Source: Vreelandella nigrificans
Lineage (GTDB): Bacteria > Pseudomonadota > Gammaproteobacteria > Pseudomonadales > Halomonadaceae
NCBI RefSeq assembly: GCF_002374315.1
Contig: NZ_NWUX01000028.1
Location: 1 to 41,115, forward strand
Direction of reading: 5' to 3'
DNA length: 41,115 nt
Part shown: piece after piece, positions 16,368 through 25,958 of the stretch
Numbering within the stretch: the first letter of the stretch is position 1
Layout: every line of letters begins with the position of its first letter
Made by a program: the position numbers and the translations under genes
The notes under the pieces: model-generated
The model's database searches: none
The model's input: the letters and a program-made list of their open reading frames with translations, nothing else
What the model was told of the DNA's origin: nothing

Positions 16368-17267
16368 ATGACCACGTCACTTTTCCCTTCGTTTCATGAT
16401 TTTCTTTTGCAGCCAGAGCAGTTGGCTTGGGTTCAAGCCTCTCACCCGGCCCGCAAAGGCTCGCTACCAGTGCCACCGTCCTTTCGGGTAACCATGGATG
16501 CGCTGGTTCGCCGCTATCAGCGCGAAGAGCAGCAGCCAGGGGTTACCAGCTTCTCGGAGCTGGCGGGGAATCGCGGGTGGGTAGCAGGCCAAATGCAAGC
16601 ACTGGGTGTACTTACGGCACAAATTCTTAAGGATGACTTTTCCTTACAGCATTTACGTGATGTGCTGGAAGGTATAGATGCGTGTGTGATTAAACCCAAA
16701 GAAGCCCATAGCTCCCGTGGGGTACTCTCGCTCAAGCGGGTAGATGAGATAACGTTTGAGTGCTTGCAGCTACGCTGCCGTTTGCGTTTGGTGGATATTC
16801 TCGAACAGCTCTACCAGGAAATGCGCGAGCATCAGTTTCCTAACCATTGGCAGCTTGAAGAGCTGCTTTTGCCGCCTTCAGGTCTGTTACGTCCAGTCGA
16901 TGATTTTAAATTCTATGCATTCCGTGGGCGCATAGGTTTAATTTTGCAGGTAGCCCGTCAGCCCGAGGGGCAGTATTATCGCTGGTATGATCGTGATTGG
17001 CATCCCGTTACAACGGGTAAATATGAAGAAGCAATAGATTCGGCGTTATTGCCACCGCGTAACCCAGATGCATTGCTAAAAATGGCAGAGCAGGTTTCAG
17101 CCGCATTGCCTACGCCTTTCTGCCGTGTGGATTTATACGAAGCCCGCCAGGGGCCGGTATTAGGTGAGTTAACGCCGGTACCGGGTACGTATCACTCCTT
17201 TGGTGAACAGGCAGATCTTTATTTAGGGGCAATGTTTGAGTTAGATACGAGTTTGGCTATCCCTTAA
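16368..17267 (+). CDS. TupA-like ATP-grasp protein
   Basis: 299 residues resembling the TupA-like ATP-grasp family, named for teichuronopeptide (polyglutamate-polyglucuronate) synthesis in alkaliphilic Bacillus. Motifs are CVIKPKEAHSSRGVLSL (about 106, nucleotide lysine and loop), DDFKFYAFRGRIGL (about 178), YYRWYDRDWHP (about 203), CRVDLYEARQG (about 252) and GELTPVPGTYHSF (about 266, E-x-T in place of E-x-N). It probably adds an amino acid or peptide to a surface glycan. G+C rises again here compared with 6905-16258, so the gene groups with the following glycosyltransferases in composition but with the preceding ligases in function. Starts at ATG 16368; only a weak ribosome site is visible. 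Confidence 0.7.
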   Translation: MTTSLFPSFHDFLLQPEQLAWVQASHPARKGSLPVPPSFRVTMDALVRRYQREEQQPGVTSFSELAGNRGWVAGQMQALGVLTAQILKDDFSLQHLRDVLEGIDACVIKPKEAHSSRGVLSLKRVDEITFECLQLRCRLRLVDILEQLYQEMREHQFPNHWQLEELLLPPSGLLRPVDDFKFYAFRGRIGLILQVARQPEGQYYRWYDRDWHPVTTGKYEEAIDSALLPPRNPDALLKMAEQVSAALPTPFCRVDLYEARQGPVLGELTPVPGTYHSFGEQADLYLGAMFELDTSLAIP

Positions 17268-17365
17268 ACCGGGGCCAAGCCAGTTAATAACCTTCGTAAT
17301 GCGTGCTGTTGCCAGTCGCCGAAGACCATTTCCTTCAGCGTTTTTTGTAATTATCCAAAGTGTAG

Positions 17366-19366
17366 TTGAGCTTATTAGTGGCTATTATTTCTTTTTTAAA
17401 AGCGCTTTACCCGCTGGCCAATGCAAAAGAGCGCAGCGATATTCGTTTGTTAGCCCAGCACGGCGAGTTCGTGCGGGGCCACTATCAGCTGCAAATGCCT
17501 ACTTGGCAGCGCTGGCTGTGGGTAAGGCCTGAACTGCACTTTCTGCGCTTGGGATGGCGGGCGGGGCTAACCCCTAGCCCTAGGTTTGATTCCCAGTGGT
17601 ACACCAGCCGCTATGGTGACGTGGGGCGGGCTAAGGTTAATCCGCTGCTGCACTTTTTGCGCTACGGCATACATGAGGGGCGTTTGCCTTCTGCCAATGG
17701 GCATATCAGCGATTTTCCTCTGTTCCAGGGGCAGGCGGTTTGGTTACACCACCAGGCATGGCATGGCCATGCGGGTGTTGCTATCCCTGAATTGCAGACG
17801 TTGGCAGCTCAGGGGCAACCAGCGGCGCTGTGGTATTTAGCTAGCTGGTACTATGGGCAGTCGCGTTATGAACAGGCTCTGGCGTATTTGCAAACACTGG
17901 CTGAAGGCGATGATGGGCCATACCAGCGGGTGGTTCCCCAGGCGTTACTGAAGTGTTATGTGCGCTTGGGTAAGCAGGCTGGCCTTGACGAGCTGCGCGA
18001 TCATCAGCACTTTTCTGCCAAGGGGTTTGATGAGGCGATGCTGCAATTAGCATCGGTCAACTTACCTCTGGAACAGCGCTTAGCATCGCTTAACAAATGG
18101 TTTGCCAAGCGTAAGCTGGTGCCGCTACTGCCTGTGGAGTCGAGAAGTGGCTTAGGGCGGTTAAAAACACGCCGGGTACGCACCAAGGTGCGTAGGCGTA
18201 TGCCGCTGGTGTCAGTAGTGGTGCCTGCATATAACGCCGCAGCCACGATCAATATAGCGTTGAGGTCGCTACTGGCTCAGAGCTGGCCTAACATTGAAAT
18301 TATAGTGGTAGATGATGCCAGTACCGATGGTACTGCCAAGCGCGTAGAAAAAAAAGCACGCTTGGAGTCTAAGCTCAGGCTGATTCGGCACGAGAAAAAC
18401 AAGGGTGCTTACAGCGCTAGAAACACGGGTATAAAAGCCGCTAAGGGCGCCTTTGTTACCGTGCATGACAGCGATGATTGGTCGCATCCACAAAAAATTG
18501 AGCGCCAGGTATTGGCGCTGATTCAACATGCCAATGTGATGGCTACCCAGTCGTTTTGGGTACGGGTAGATGAGCACTTACAGCCGCTGGGGCCATGGCA
18601 TTTATGTGCTGACTGGCTAGAGCCTAATCCGGCATCTGTTATGGTTCGTCGTGAGGTATTCGATACCTTGGGGCTGTGGGACGAGGTAGCGGTAGCGGCG
18701 GATAATGAATTTGTAGAGCGACTTCAGAAGCATTACGGCACTGAGGCATTGCTGAAAGTGGCCGCCGATGTGCCCTTGGCATTTTCGTTAGTACAGGCAG
18801 CCTCATTAACCCAGCGTAAAACGACCCACGTGCGCACCATCCATTGCGGTGTGCGGCACTTATATCATCAGGCCGCGTCGTGGTGGCGGGAACGTCAGGT
18901 GGTGCCGGTAATGTCTAACCAAAGCGCACGGCGGCTTTTCCCGACGCCTTTGGGTAACCATCCACAGCCCTGTATGCACTACGATATTGCTATCGTGGCG
19001 GATGTTTCTGCACGCAACCCAGAACTGCTGCAGTTATTGAATACGCTACTGCGGTTGCGCCATGAAGGGTACCGCGTTGTGGTTTGCCCCTGGAGCAGGC
19101 CAGATGACTTTAATACCCGTTGGCTGGCGGATGATATGTGGGAGCTATGCCACGAAGAAGGCATTGCCGTTGCCCATGGTGGTATCAAACTGCGCTGTGG
19201 CGAAGTGCGTGTACAAACGCTTGCTCCTTCGGTTAGCTGGCCAGATAGTGTGCCGCAGCTAATGACGCGTGAAGGGGTGCGTGACCTAACAGGTAAGCCG
19301 CTACCCGCTGCGCAAACAGAATTATTAACTGCGTATTTGGCTGGTGGTGGTCGAGTGGTGCTATGA
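17366..19366 (+). CDS. GT2 glycosyltransferase with N-terminal sugar-transferase repeat
   Basis: About 666 residues. The N-terminus carries the surface-glycan repeat FDSQWYTSRYGDV then NPLLHFLRYGIHEGRLPS (about 74-115), the same module found in the truncated gene at 78 and in the next gene. A helical, TPR-like stretch follows. The GT-A domain begins at VSVVVPAYNA (about 282), with VVDDASTDGT (about 314) and the nucleotide-sugar D-x-D in VHDSDDW (about 366). The last 130 residues are unassigned. It should transfer a sugar from a nucleotide donor during surface-polysaccharide assembly, on the cytoplasmic side. Only TTG (17366) or GTG (17378) are available as starts before the first conserved residues, and neither has a strong ribosome site. 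It overlaps the next gene by four bases. Confidence 0.8.
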   Translation: MSLLVAIISFLKALYPLANAKERSDIRLLAQHGEFVRGHYQLQMPTWQRWLWVRPELHFLRLGWRAGLTPSPRFDSQWYTSRYGDVGRAKVNPLLHFLRYGIHEGRLPSANGHISDFPLFQGQAVWLHHQAWHGHAGVAIPELQTLAAQGQPAALWYLASWYYGQSRYEQALAYLQTLAEGDDGPYQRVVPQALLKCYVRLGKQAGLDELRDHQHFSAKGFDEAMLQLASVNLPLEQRLASLNKWFAKRKLVPLLPVESRSGLGRLKTRRVRTKVRRRMPLVSVVVPAYNAAATINIALRSLLAQSWPNIEIIVVDDASTDGTAKRVEKKARLESKLRLIRHEKNKGAYSARNTGIKAAKGAFVTVHDSDDWSHPQKIERQVLALIQHANVMATQSFWVRVDEHLQPLGPWHLCADWLEPNPASVMVRREVFDTLGLWDEVAVAADNEFVERLQKHYGTEALLKVAADVPLAFSLVQAASLTQRKTTHVRTIHCGVRHLYHQAASWWRERQVVPVMSNQSARRLFPTPLGNHPQPCMHYDIAIVADVSARNPELLQLLNTLLRLRHEGYRVVVCPWSRPDDFNTRWLADDMWELCHEEGIAVAHGGIKLRCGEVRVQTLAPSVSWPDSVPQLMTREGVRDLTGKPLPAAQTELLTAYLAGGGRVVL

Positions 19367-20907
19367 AGGTATGGCGGGCGTTTAAAAGCCTGGGGTGGGG
19401 GCAGCACAAGAAGGGGTGGCGGCAGCATGGCTGGCGTTACCCCTTTTTGTTTTGGGCAGTCGCACGCTTGTTCAACAAGCCGTGGTATTTACTGCGCTAC
19501 CCAGATGTAGCTGCTGCTAAGGGGAGTGCCTTCGCCCATTGTCTGTTATACGGCCTTGATGAGGGCCGTGAGCTATCTCCGCGTATTAGCATCAGCGGTT
19601 ATGGTTACCGTTATGGTGGCAATAAATGGTGGGGGCCTGCCCAGGCGGTTATTCATTATTGGTGGTGGGGGCGTTGGCGAGGACTAAGCCCCATGCCCTG
19701 TTTTCCCGGTAGCGGTGCGCAAGCGGCATTGAATGGGCAACCTTGTTTAGCAGTATTTGCGCACACGGTTAACCCGCGGTTATATGGCGCGGAACGCAGC
19801 TTGTTAGATGCACTGCGTACTCTTGAGACGTTAGGTGTTGCCACTGTGGTGGTAGTGCCTAACGTTAGCAACCCAGGCTATGTAGCCACGTTGCAACGCG
19901 TTAGCCGTGCGGTATACGCCATACCTTATGGTTGGTGGCGAGAGGGTGAGGCTGATGACGCCACCACGCTAGCCGCTATAGAGGCGCTGCTTGAAGCCAC
20001 AGGCGCTAACGCTGTGTATGTGAATACGCTAACACTACAAGCACCTTCGGTGGCGGCTAGGCAGTTAGGCTTACCCGTGTTAACGCACGTTCGTGAGCTA
20101 CCCGCCCACGACCCAGGCCTTTGCCAAGCGCTAAATAGTTCGGTTGAGGGCGTGGTGGCCCATGCTGTTGCCCATTCAGACCTTTTGATTGTGAACTCTC
20201 AATGTACTGCCGAGGCGTTCCAGCACAGAGGCGTGCCGGTTGCGGTTGTACCCAATATGATAGATATGCCTGTTTGGCAAACGGTTCCTGCTTTACAGTT
20301 TGATGGGCAACGGCCGCTACGGATTGGGTTACTGGGAAGCTTGATCCCGAAAAAAGGGCTTGTAGACTTTGCCGCGCTAGCGGATGCCTTGGCACGCAAG
20401 GGCGTTGCGGTAGAGTGTTGTTTATACGGGGCAAGCACCCCGGATTTAGAAGCCTTACTTCATCAGCGACTTAAAATGGGTAAGGAAGGTTATTTAATCC
20501 ATAAAGGCTATGCGGAAGACCCGCAGGATGCACTGGCGAACCTGGACATTGTGGTGAACCTCTCGCATTTTCAGGAGTCTTTTGGCCGTACTGTATTAGA
20601 GGCGATGGCTGCTGGAAGGCCTGTAGTGGCCTATGATTGGGGTGCACTGCCTGAACTTGTAACGCATGGCAAAACAGGATTTTTAGCCCCCAAGGGGGAT
20701 GTGCAGCGCGTGGCTCAGTGGGTTGAAACATTGGCAAGGGAGCCTCAATTGCTCATTGCTATGGGGCATGCTGGCCGCCAGCGCGCTAATGCTCTGTTTA
20801 GTGCTAAGGCTCACCAGGTAGCGATGGCACAGGCGTTAAGCTATCTATTTCCTGTGGCCACGGTAGAAGCCGAGCCGCAAAGTGATGTTTCGGTTAGTAA
20901 CAAGTAA
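19363..20907 (+). CDS. GT4 glycosyltransferase with tryptophan-rich N-terminal repeat
   Basis: 514 residues, translationally coupled to the previous gene through an ATGA overlap. The first 115 residues are a tryptophan-rich version of the sugar-transferase repeat (PWYLLRYPDVAAAKG, HCLLYGLDEGRELSP). From about 130 it is a GT-B enzyme: GAERSLLDAL near the acceptor site, IGLLGSLIPKKGL (about 321) at the start of the donor domain and ESFGRTVLEAMAAGRPVV (about 405), the GT4 E-x7-E signature. It is expected to use a nucleotide-sugar and retain anomeric configuration. Acceptor and sugar unknown. The C-terminus is short and unremarkable. Confidence 0.82.
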   Translation: MKVWRAFKSLGWGQHKKGWRQHGWRYPFLFWAVARLFNKPWYLLRYPDVAAAKGSAFAHCLLYGLDEGRELSPRISISGYGYRYGGNKWWGPAQAVIHYWWWGRWRGLSPMPCFPGSGAQAALNGQPCLAVFAHTVNPRLYGAERSLLDALRTLETLGVATVVVVPNVSNPGYVATLQRVSRAVYAIPYGWWREGEADDATTLAAIEALLEATGANAVYVNTLTLQAPSVAARQLGLPVLTHVRELPAHDPGLCQALNSSVEGVVAHAVAHSDLLIVNSQCTAEAFQHRGVPVAVVPNMIDMPVWQTVPALQFDGQRPLRIGLLGSLIPKKGLVDFAALADALARKGVAVECCLYGASTPDLEALLHQRLKMGKEGYLIHKGYAEDPQDALANLDIVVNLSHFQESFGRTVLEAMAAGRPVVAYDWGALPELVTHGKTGFLAPKGDVQRVAQWVETLAREPQLLIAMGHAGRQRANALFSAKAHQVAMAQALSYLFPVATVEAEPQSDVSVSNK

Positions 20908-20924
20908 ACGATGACTAGTAGTGA

Positions 20925-20945
20925 CTATCAGCACAAGACTGATAG
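20925..20945. repeat. 7-bp inverted repeat between glycosyltransferase genes
   Basis: CTATCAG and CTGATAG flank a 7-base loop in the 87-base gap between the GT4 gene and the GT2/SGNH gene. No T-run follows. It may be a small mRNA hairpin or chance. Confidence 0.35.
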
Positions 20946-20994
20946 ACAAGACGATAGCAACGACTGGGAGTGAAGGACTATTTCAACGTCGAAT

Positions 20995-23397
20995 ATGTTG
21001 CCCCGGTTAGGTGTTGCGGCGGTAATTAAAAATGAATTGGATGCACTGCAAGAGTGGGTTGCTTTCCATTTGGCTGTAGGTGTTGAGCATTTTGTTATTG
21101 CAGATACTGGCAGCAGCGATGGTTCTTATGCTTATTTACGTGAACTTTCACGCCTTGGCCTAGTGACATTGGTGCATCCCTATGGCGGTGATGATGGGGC
21201 AAGTGAACCTTTCGCTTACCGTTCTTTATTGGCAGCTTGCCCCACGTACCTGGATATTGTCGCCTTCATTGATGCGGATGAGTTTTTACTGCCGCTGGAT
21301 GAGGACCGCGATTCTCAGGATGGCGACTCTCAAGACACGCCTGATAACACGCTACCGGAAAATGGGTTACGTGCTTGGCTTGGTAAGATATTTAGCGACC
21401 CGGATGTAAGCGCTTTGGCGCTTAATTCTGCATGCTTTGGTTCTTCTGGAGAGCGCTTTCGTGGCGATGGCTTAGTGATTGAGCGCTTTACCCAACGCTC
21501 TTACAGTAAATTTCGTTATAACCGGCTTTACAAAAGTGTGGTTAGGCCTTCGCGGGTTAGTCACTTTGAGAATGAGCGCCATGCAGTGTTAACAGCGGGC
21601 CGCTACGTTAATAGCAAAGGTGCACCACTGCAATTGGCCAAGGAGCAGCCAGGCGTAAGCCGTCGGGTGTGTTGGCAGGGCGCTCGCATTAATCATTATG
21701 CGGTAAAATCAGTGGAAGAGTTTGTGCTTGGGCAGGTATTGCGTCGTGTTGATAGCCCTTGGAACGGCACTTTGACAGCCACCCACGGTGAGGCTTATTT
21801 CTCACGTTTTGACCGCAATGGGCGTGAGTGTAATGCCGCTCTGGTATGGGCGGGCCGTGTACACCAGCAGTCACTTTCGTTACCTAGTAGCAGCGCATTT
21901 GCGATCCCTTTTAATGCGCCTCGGCAGTCGCGATGGCGTAAAACACTGGCGTCTTCTTTATCATGGTGGCGGCGCGTACGTTATACACCGATGCGAGCTC
22001 AAACTGCCCCCCTGGCATCGCCCATTACTGCCTGGCAGCGAACATGGCCTCAGCCATCGCGGGTGATACTCACCCAGCGTGGCGTATTGCTTCAGGCAAG
22101 CTTGAGTGTTGAAGGATTATCGGTAGCGAAAGAGAAAAAGAAAGAGAAAAAAAGCATAAAGCTCGCCTGTACCTGGCAAGCAGGTGTGGAGTACGTGTTT
22201 CCTGCTAACCACTTTGGTGGCGATGACGTTGGTGGTAATGACTTCGGTGACAATGACTTTGCTGACCATGACAGTGGCTGTCTTGATGACACCGTTCACT
22301 TCCGTATTGAGCTGCCGATTCGTTCAGGAAATGTAAAGCTTTCTGCTGTGTTGCCTACTGAAGCCGGGGAGCAACGTATTCCGCTAGAGCGTTTAACGCT
22401 TATGCCCGATGCATCAGTACAGGAACTGCGGGCAAGCGCGCTGATTGGTAAGCAGGGCTGGCTGTTTTTGGATCAAGATACTAACGCTAGTCTTTATCAG
22501 CACCTTGGCTATATGTCGTTAGGCCAGAAGGCTATCGCTCAGTGGGTTGCCTATGCCGAGCAGTTGGTGTCGCTTTCCCATCAAGTAAATGCGAAGGTGT
22601 TGATGGTGGTTGCCCCCAGTAAAGAACGGGTGATGAGCCACTACCACCCTTACCCCATGGGGGAGGTTTCACCGGCTGATCAGGTGGTCGCGGCGTTACC
22701 TGATGATTTTTGTTTGTATCCTGAAACATTGCTGAAGCAGATGGGCGATGACGCCTACCATGTGACGGATACCCACTGGACACAGCAAGGCGCTATGCAC
22801 GTTACGTGCGAAGTGGCACGCCGGTTAGGGTTGGCAACGCTAGAAGAGGCGGAGCACTGGTTCGCTGAAGATCAGTATAAAGTGGTGCGTTTACGTGGGG
22901 ATCTAGGAAATAAGCTGAACCCTGTACGTATGGCCGCTACCCAGCGCTTAAGCTCGTTTGACCACCGGCAGCTGAAACGCTACGACAATGGCCTGGCCAA
23001 TTTTGGGCGGGTGATAGTGTGGGAAAATAGCGATGCTGTGCTTGATCAGTGCTGTTTGGTGATGGGGGCCTCGTCAAGCTATATGATGTTTCCGTTTTTA
23101 GTGCGTATTTTCCGCCGTGTGATATTTGTACATAGCGCCGGTAATGTTGATGTGTCACTGGTTCATTCTGTCGCTGCCCAGGTAGTGTTAGTACAAACGA
23201 ATGCACGTTTTATGGTAGAGGCACCGCAAGTCACGTGGTCTTTGCAAGATACCATTCTTGATAAAACAGAAGGCGTAAGCATGGAAGAACATACCGCCGC
23301 GTTTGCTGAACGCATGCCTGCTGGCCAGGCTAAATTAGCGGGATGGGGGATGGATAAATGGAATGATTGCCTTCCAGCAGGGTGGTTTAGCGCGTGA
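20995..23397 (+). CDS. GT2-type glycosyltransferase fused to AlgX/AlgJ-like SGNH acetyltransferase-like domain
   Basis: 800 residues. The N-terminal GT-A domain (about 1-270) has VAAVIKNELDALQEW, IADTGSSDGS (about 34) and FIDADEFLLP (about 91, DxD), typical of the GT2/GT92-like group. A basic run (KEKKKEKKS) and an acidic Gly/Asp-rich stretch (about 406-427) form a linker. From about 480 it is AlgX/AlgJ-like: KQGWLFLDQD, VVAPSKERVM, the catalytic Asp-His pair in DTHWTQQG (about 592) and the serine block in MGASSSYMM (about 690). Those alginate proteins work in the periplasm, whereas this one has no signal peptide and is joined to a cytosolic transferase, so it may O-acetylate the sugar before export (inference). 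The ATG at 20995 lacks a well-spaced ribosome site. An ATT at 20980, 9 bases after GGGAG, would give MSTSNMLPRL, a plausible but unusual start. Confidence 0.75.
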   Translation: MLPRLGVAAVIKNELDALQEWVAFHLAVGVEHFVIADTGSSDGSYAYLRELSRLGLVTLVHPYGGDDGASEPFAYRSLLAACPTYLDIVAFIDADEFLLPLDEDRDSQDGDSQDTPDNTLPENGLRAWLGKIFSDPDVSALALNSACFGSSGERFRGDGLVIERFTQRSYSKFRYNRLYKSVVRPSRVSHFENERHAVLTAGRYVNSKGAPLQLAKEQPGVSRRVCWQGARINHYAVKSVEEFVLGQVLRRVDSPWNGTLTATHGEAYFSRFDRNGRECNAALVWAGRVHQQSLSLPSSSAFAIPFNAPRQSRWRKTLASSLSWWRRVRYTPMRAQTAPLASPITAWQRTWPQPSRVILTQRGVLLQASLSVEGLSVAKEKKKEKKSIKLACTWQAGVEYVFPANHFGGDDVGGNDFGDNDFADHDSGCLDDTVHFRIELPIRSGNVKLSAVLPTEAGEQRIPLERLTLMPDASVQELRASALIGKQGWLFLDQDTNASLYQHLGYMSLGQKAIAQWVAYAEQLVSLSHQVNAKVLMVVAPSKERVMSHYHPYPMGEVSPADQVVAALPDDFCLYPETLLKQMGDDAYHVTDTHWTQQGAMHVTCEVARRLGLATLEEAEHWFAEDQYKVVRLRGDLGNKLNPVRMAATQRLSSFDHRQLKRYDNGLANFGRVIVWENSDAVLDQCCLVMGASSSYMMFPFLVRIFRRVIFVHSAGNVDVSLVHSVAAQVVLVQTNARFMVEAPQVTWSLQDTILDKTEGVSMEEHTAAFAERMPAGQAKLAGWGMDKWNDCLPAGWFSA

Positions 23398-25652
23398 CGA
23401 TGACAGCTAATATGCAAGTGGTGCTAGGCACGCTGACGTTTCAGCAAGTGCTAGAGCCTAAAGATAATGTGGTATGGGATGCCTATCACCATCGCTGGGA
23501 AGCACTCGACGAGTCGATGGAGTTTACCACCCAGCGCAATGTCTATTTACCCGGCTGGTATATGATTGAGCTGATGGTAGACCGTTCGGTAACCACAGTG
23601 GCAGCCAGCTTTCGCTTTGAAGCGGGGCGAAGAACCTTCAATATTGATATGCCGTTGCGGGTTGGCAAGTTAAGTAAGCGGCTGGTGCATGTGCCTTGGG
23701 GGGTAAAGCGTATCGCCTTCAGGCCGATGAACGCGAAGGGGCATTTTTCAATACCGCATTTCCGTCTTGTGTGGGTAACGCCAGCGTTTGCACGCGACCG
23801 TTTACTGCAGCGTTTGATTAATATTCATCAGGATTATCGCGATATTACCCCAAAAGAGGCGGCTGGCATTATCCGTGAACGCGCCCGTGAGCGGGGGGAG
23901 TCGTGGCGTAGAACGGTGATTCGTGAATATGAGTCGACCTATATCAGCTTATGCTCACGTCGTAACTATCGGCTTTGGGTGCGTAAGTTTGAAGACAAAC
24001 CTGATGCCGCAAAGGTCAGTGCGAACATTAAAGCGCGTCAGCTAGACCTCGTCGGTATGTACTACTTTTACATTCCTATCACGGGTTTCCATACCGCAGC
24101 TGCGCTTGATAGCACCATCGCCAGTCTTCAGGATCAACCGCTTGGCAACTGGAAAGTAGTCTTATTACCTGCACCAGACTGCACGGCGGATGTTCAGCAA
24201 GATGATGCCCAGCAGCACGATGTTCAGAAATGCGCTATTTTGCAGCACATAAAGACACTGGTTACAAAAGACCCGCGTATTACCGTATCTGATACCCAGT
24301 CTGAGCCTCTTACAACGGCACTTTCTGCCTCTACGTGGGTGTCTGTTTTATGTCCTGGTGACAGGCTTTCAACCCATGCGCTTTACTCATTGGCGCGCTG
24401 TGCGGATGCCGAGTTAATTTATAGCGATGAGGATGAGTTAGACGCAGATGGCATGCGCCACTCGCCGCTGTTTAAACCTCAATGGAACCCGGATTTACTG
24501 CTTTCTCAGCCGTATGTTGGCGGTGCGATATGGGTGCGCGGGGATAAATTGCCGCAGCTAATGCCTGCTGGTGGCTTGCCTTGTGCCAGCTCTGTGGGCA
24601 ACTGGCAGGCTAAGCTGGCGCTAAATGCATTGGCCACTGGCATTGAGAAAATTGAGCATATTGGCCGCATCCTTTTTCATCGGGTATCTCCGTTTACCCT
24701 CTCACCGGCTGACGATTACCCTTCGCTGGTGCGTTTGAGCCTGAATGAGCAAAACCTATCTGCTCACGTTGAAAAGGGGCGTGTGGCCAATTCTGCCCGG
24801 GTTATGTGGCCAGTGCCTACACCTCAACCATTGGTGAGTTTGTTGGTACCTACCCGCGATGGTGTCGAAATACTTAAGCCATGTGTGGACGCTATCTTAG
24901 AGAGAACCGACTACCGGCACTTTGAATTATTGATTTTAGACAACCAGTCCAGCTGCTCTAGAACACTAGCCTATATGGCCGAAGTGGAGCAGCGGGACTC
25001 CAGAGTAAAAGTACTGCGTTGGAACCACGATTTTAATTACTCGGCAATTAACAACTTTGGTGCCAAGCACTCTAAAGGCGACATCATCGGCCTGATTAAT
25101 AACGATGTTGAGCCTATCGATGGCGAATGGTTAACAGAAATGGTCAGCCAGGCATCCCGGCCGGAAGTGGGCTGTGTGGGTGCAAAGCTCTATTACCCCA
25201 ATGGGACCATTCAACATGGTGGCGTTGTATTAGGGGTAGGCGGTGTGGCAGGGCATGCACACCGCTTTTTCCAGCATAACGAGGAAGGTTATGCAGGGCG
25301 TTTACAGCTTGTGCAAAACCTAACGGCCGTGACGGCAGCCTGTCTGCTACTTCGCCGTGAGGTATTTGAAAAAGTGGGGGGCCTTAACGAACCAGACCTC
25401 GCCGTTGCTTACAACGATGTAGATCTTTGCTTAAAGGTGCATGAGCTGGGGCTACGTAATCTCTGGACTCCCTACGCCGAACTCTACCACCATGAGTCTA
25501 TTTCACGCGGGGCCGATGATACGCCCAAAAAACGTGCCCGTGCTTTGAAAGAAGCACGTTATATGCGCAAGCAGTGGGGGCCATTGCTAGATAAAGACCC
25601 TGCCTATAACCCTAACCTAACCTTAGCGCACGAGGACTTCTCGCTGAGGTGA
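23394..25652 (+). CDS. Double GT2 glycosyltransferase (RfbC-like)
   Basis: 752 residues. The N-terminal 150 residues form a beta-rich domain (RNVYLPGWYMIELMV) often found in front of O-antigen GT2 enzymes. First GT-A domain, about 225-430: LIYSDEDELDADG with the DxD (about 343), FKPQWNPDLLLSQPYVG. Second GT-A domain, about 478-720: VSLLVPTRDGVE, LILDNQSS, DFNYSAINNFGA, GLINNDVEP (about 566) and YNDVDLCLKVHELG. Both look functional, although the first domain's nucleotide-binding start is less clear. Probably adds two sugars in succession to a surface glycan. The GTG start at 23394 overlaps the previous stop (GTGA); ATG 23400 is an alternative. Confidence 0.85.
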   Translation: MTMTANMQVVLGTLTFQQVLEPKDNVVWDAYHHRWEALDESMEFTTQRNVYLPGWYMIELMVDRSVTTVAASFRFEAGRRTFNIDMPLRVGKLSKRLVHVPWGVKRIAFRPMNAKGHFSIPHFRLVWVTPAFARDRLLQRLINIHQDYRDITPKEAAGIIRERARERGESWRRTVIREYESTYISLCSRRNYRLWVRKFEDKPDAAKVSANIKARQLDLVGMYYFYIPITGFHTAAALDSTIASLQDQPLGNWKVVLLPAPDCTADVQQDDAQQHDVQKCAILQHIKTLVTKDPRITVSDTQSEPLTTALSASTWVSVLCPGDRLSTHALYSLARCADAELIYSDEDELDADGMRHSPLFKPQWNPDLLLSQPYVGGAIWVRGDKLPQLMPAGGLPCASSVGNWQAKLALNALATGIEKIEHIGRILFHRVSPFTLSPADDYPSLVRLSLNEQNLSAHVEKGRVANSARVMWPVPTPQPLVSLLVPTRDGVEILKPCVDAILERTDYRHFELLILDNQSSCSRTLAYMAEVEQRDSRVKVLRWNHDFNYSAINNFGAKHSKGDIIGLINNDVEPIDGEWLTEMVSQASRPEVGCVGAKLYYPNGTIQHGGVVLGVGGVAGHAHRFFQHNEEGYAGRLQLVQNLTAVTAACLLLRREVFEKVGGLNEPDLAVAYNDVDLCLKVHELGLRNLWTPYAELYHHESISRGADDTPKKRARALKEARYMRKQWGPLLDKDPAYNPNLTLAHEDFSLR

Positions 25653-25958
25653 TAAGGAAGAAGGTAATACAGGAAGGAGGCGATATAAGAAGAGGGGACA
25701 GTGCTATCACCAAGTTATTGGCGCGATTACAAAAATGATGTCAGTACAAAAGCCTGAACCCAACCAATAAGTGCAGTACCTGTGGCTTTAGCATTCCTGA
25801 GTAGTATCCCGGCAACACCTGGGCCTGTTTCGTTATCCCACGCTCTGCTTCTTTATGTTTGGCAAGGCAAGGGGTAGCGCAATTGGCCCTTGTGCCTTTG
25901 CTGTATAGCCCGCAGTGCTGCAGTTATTTTACAAGCCAGGAAGTGAAGGAGCATTCCA
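25653..25958. other. 306-bp gap without a gene
   Basis: I see no coding potential and no clear terminator or promoter. The first 60 bases are purine-rich (repeated AAGGAAG-like runs), and GGTGATA near 25650 is matched by TATCACC at about 25704, a loose long-loop inverted repeat of doubtful meaning. Confidence 0.4.
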
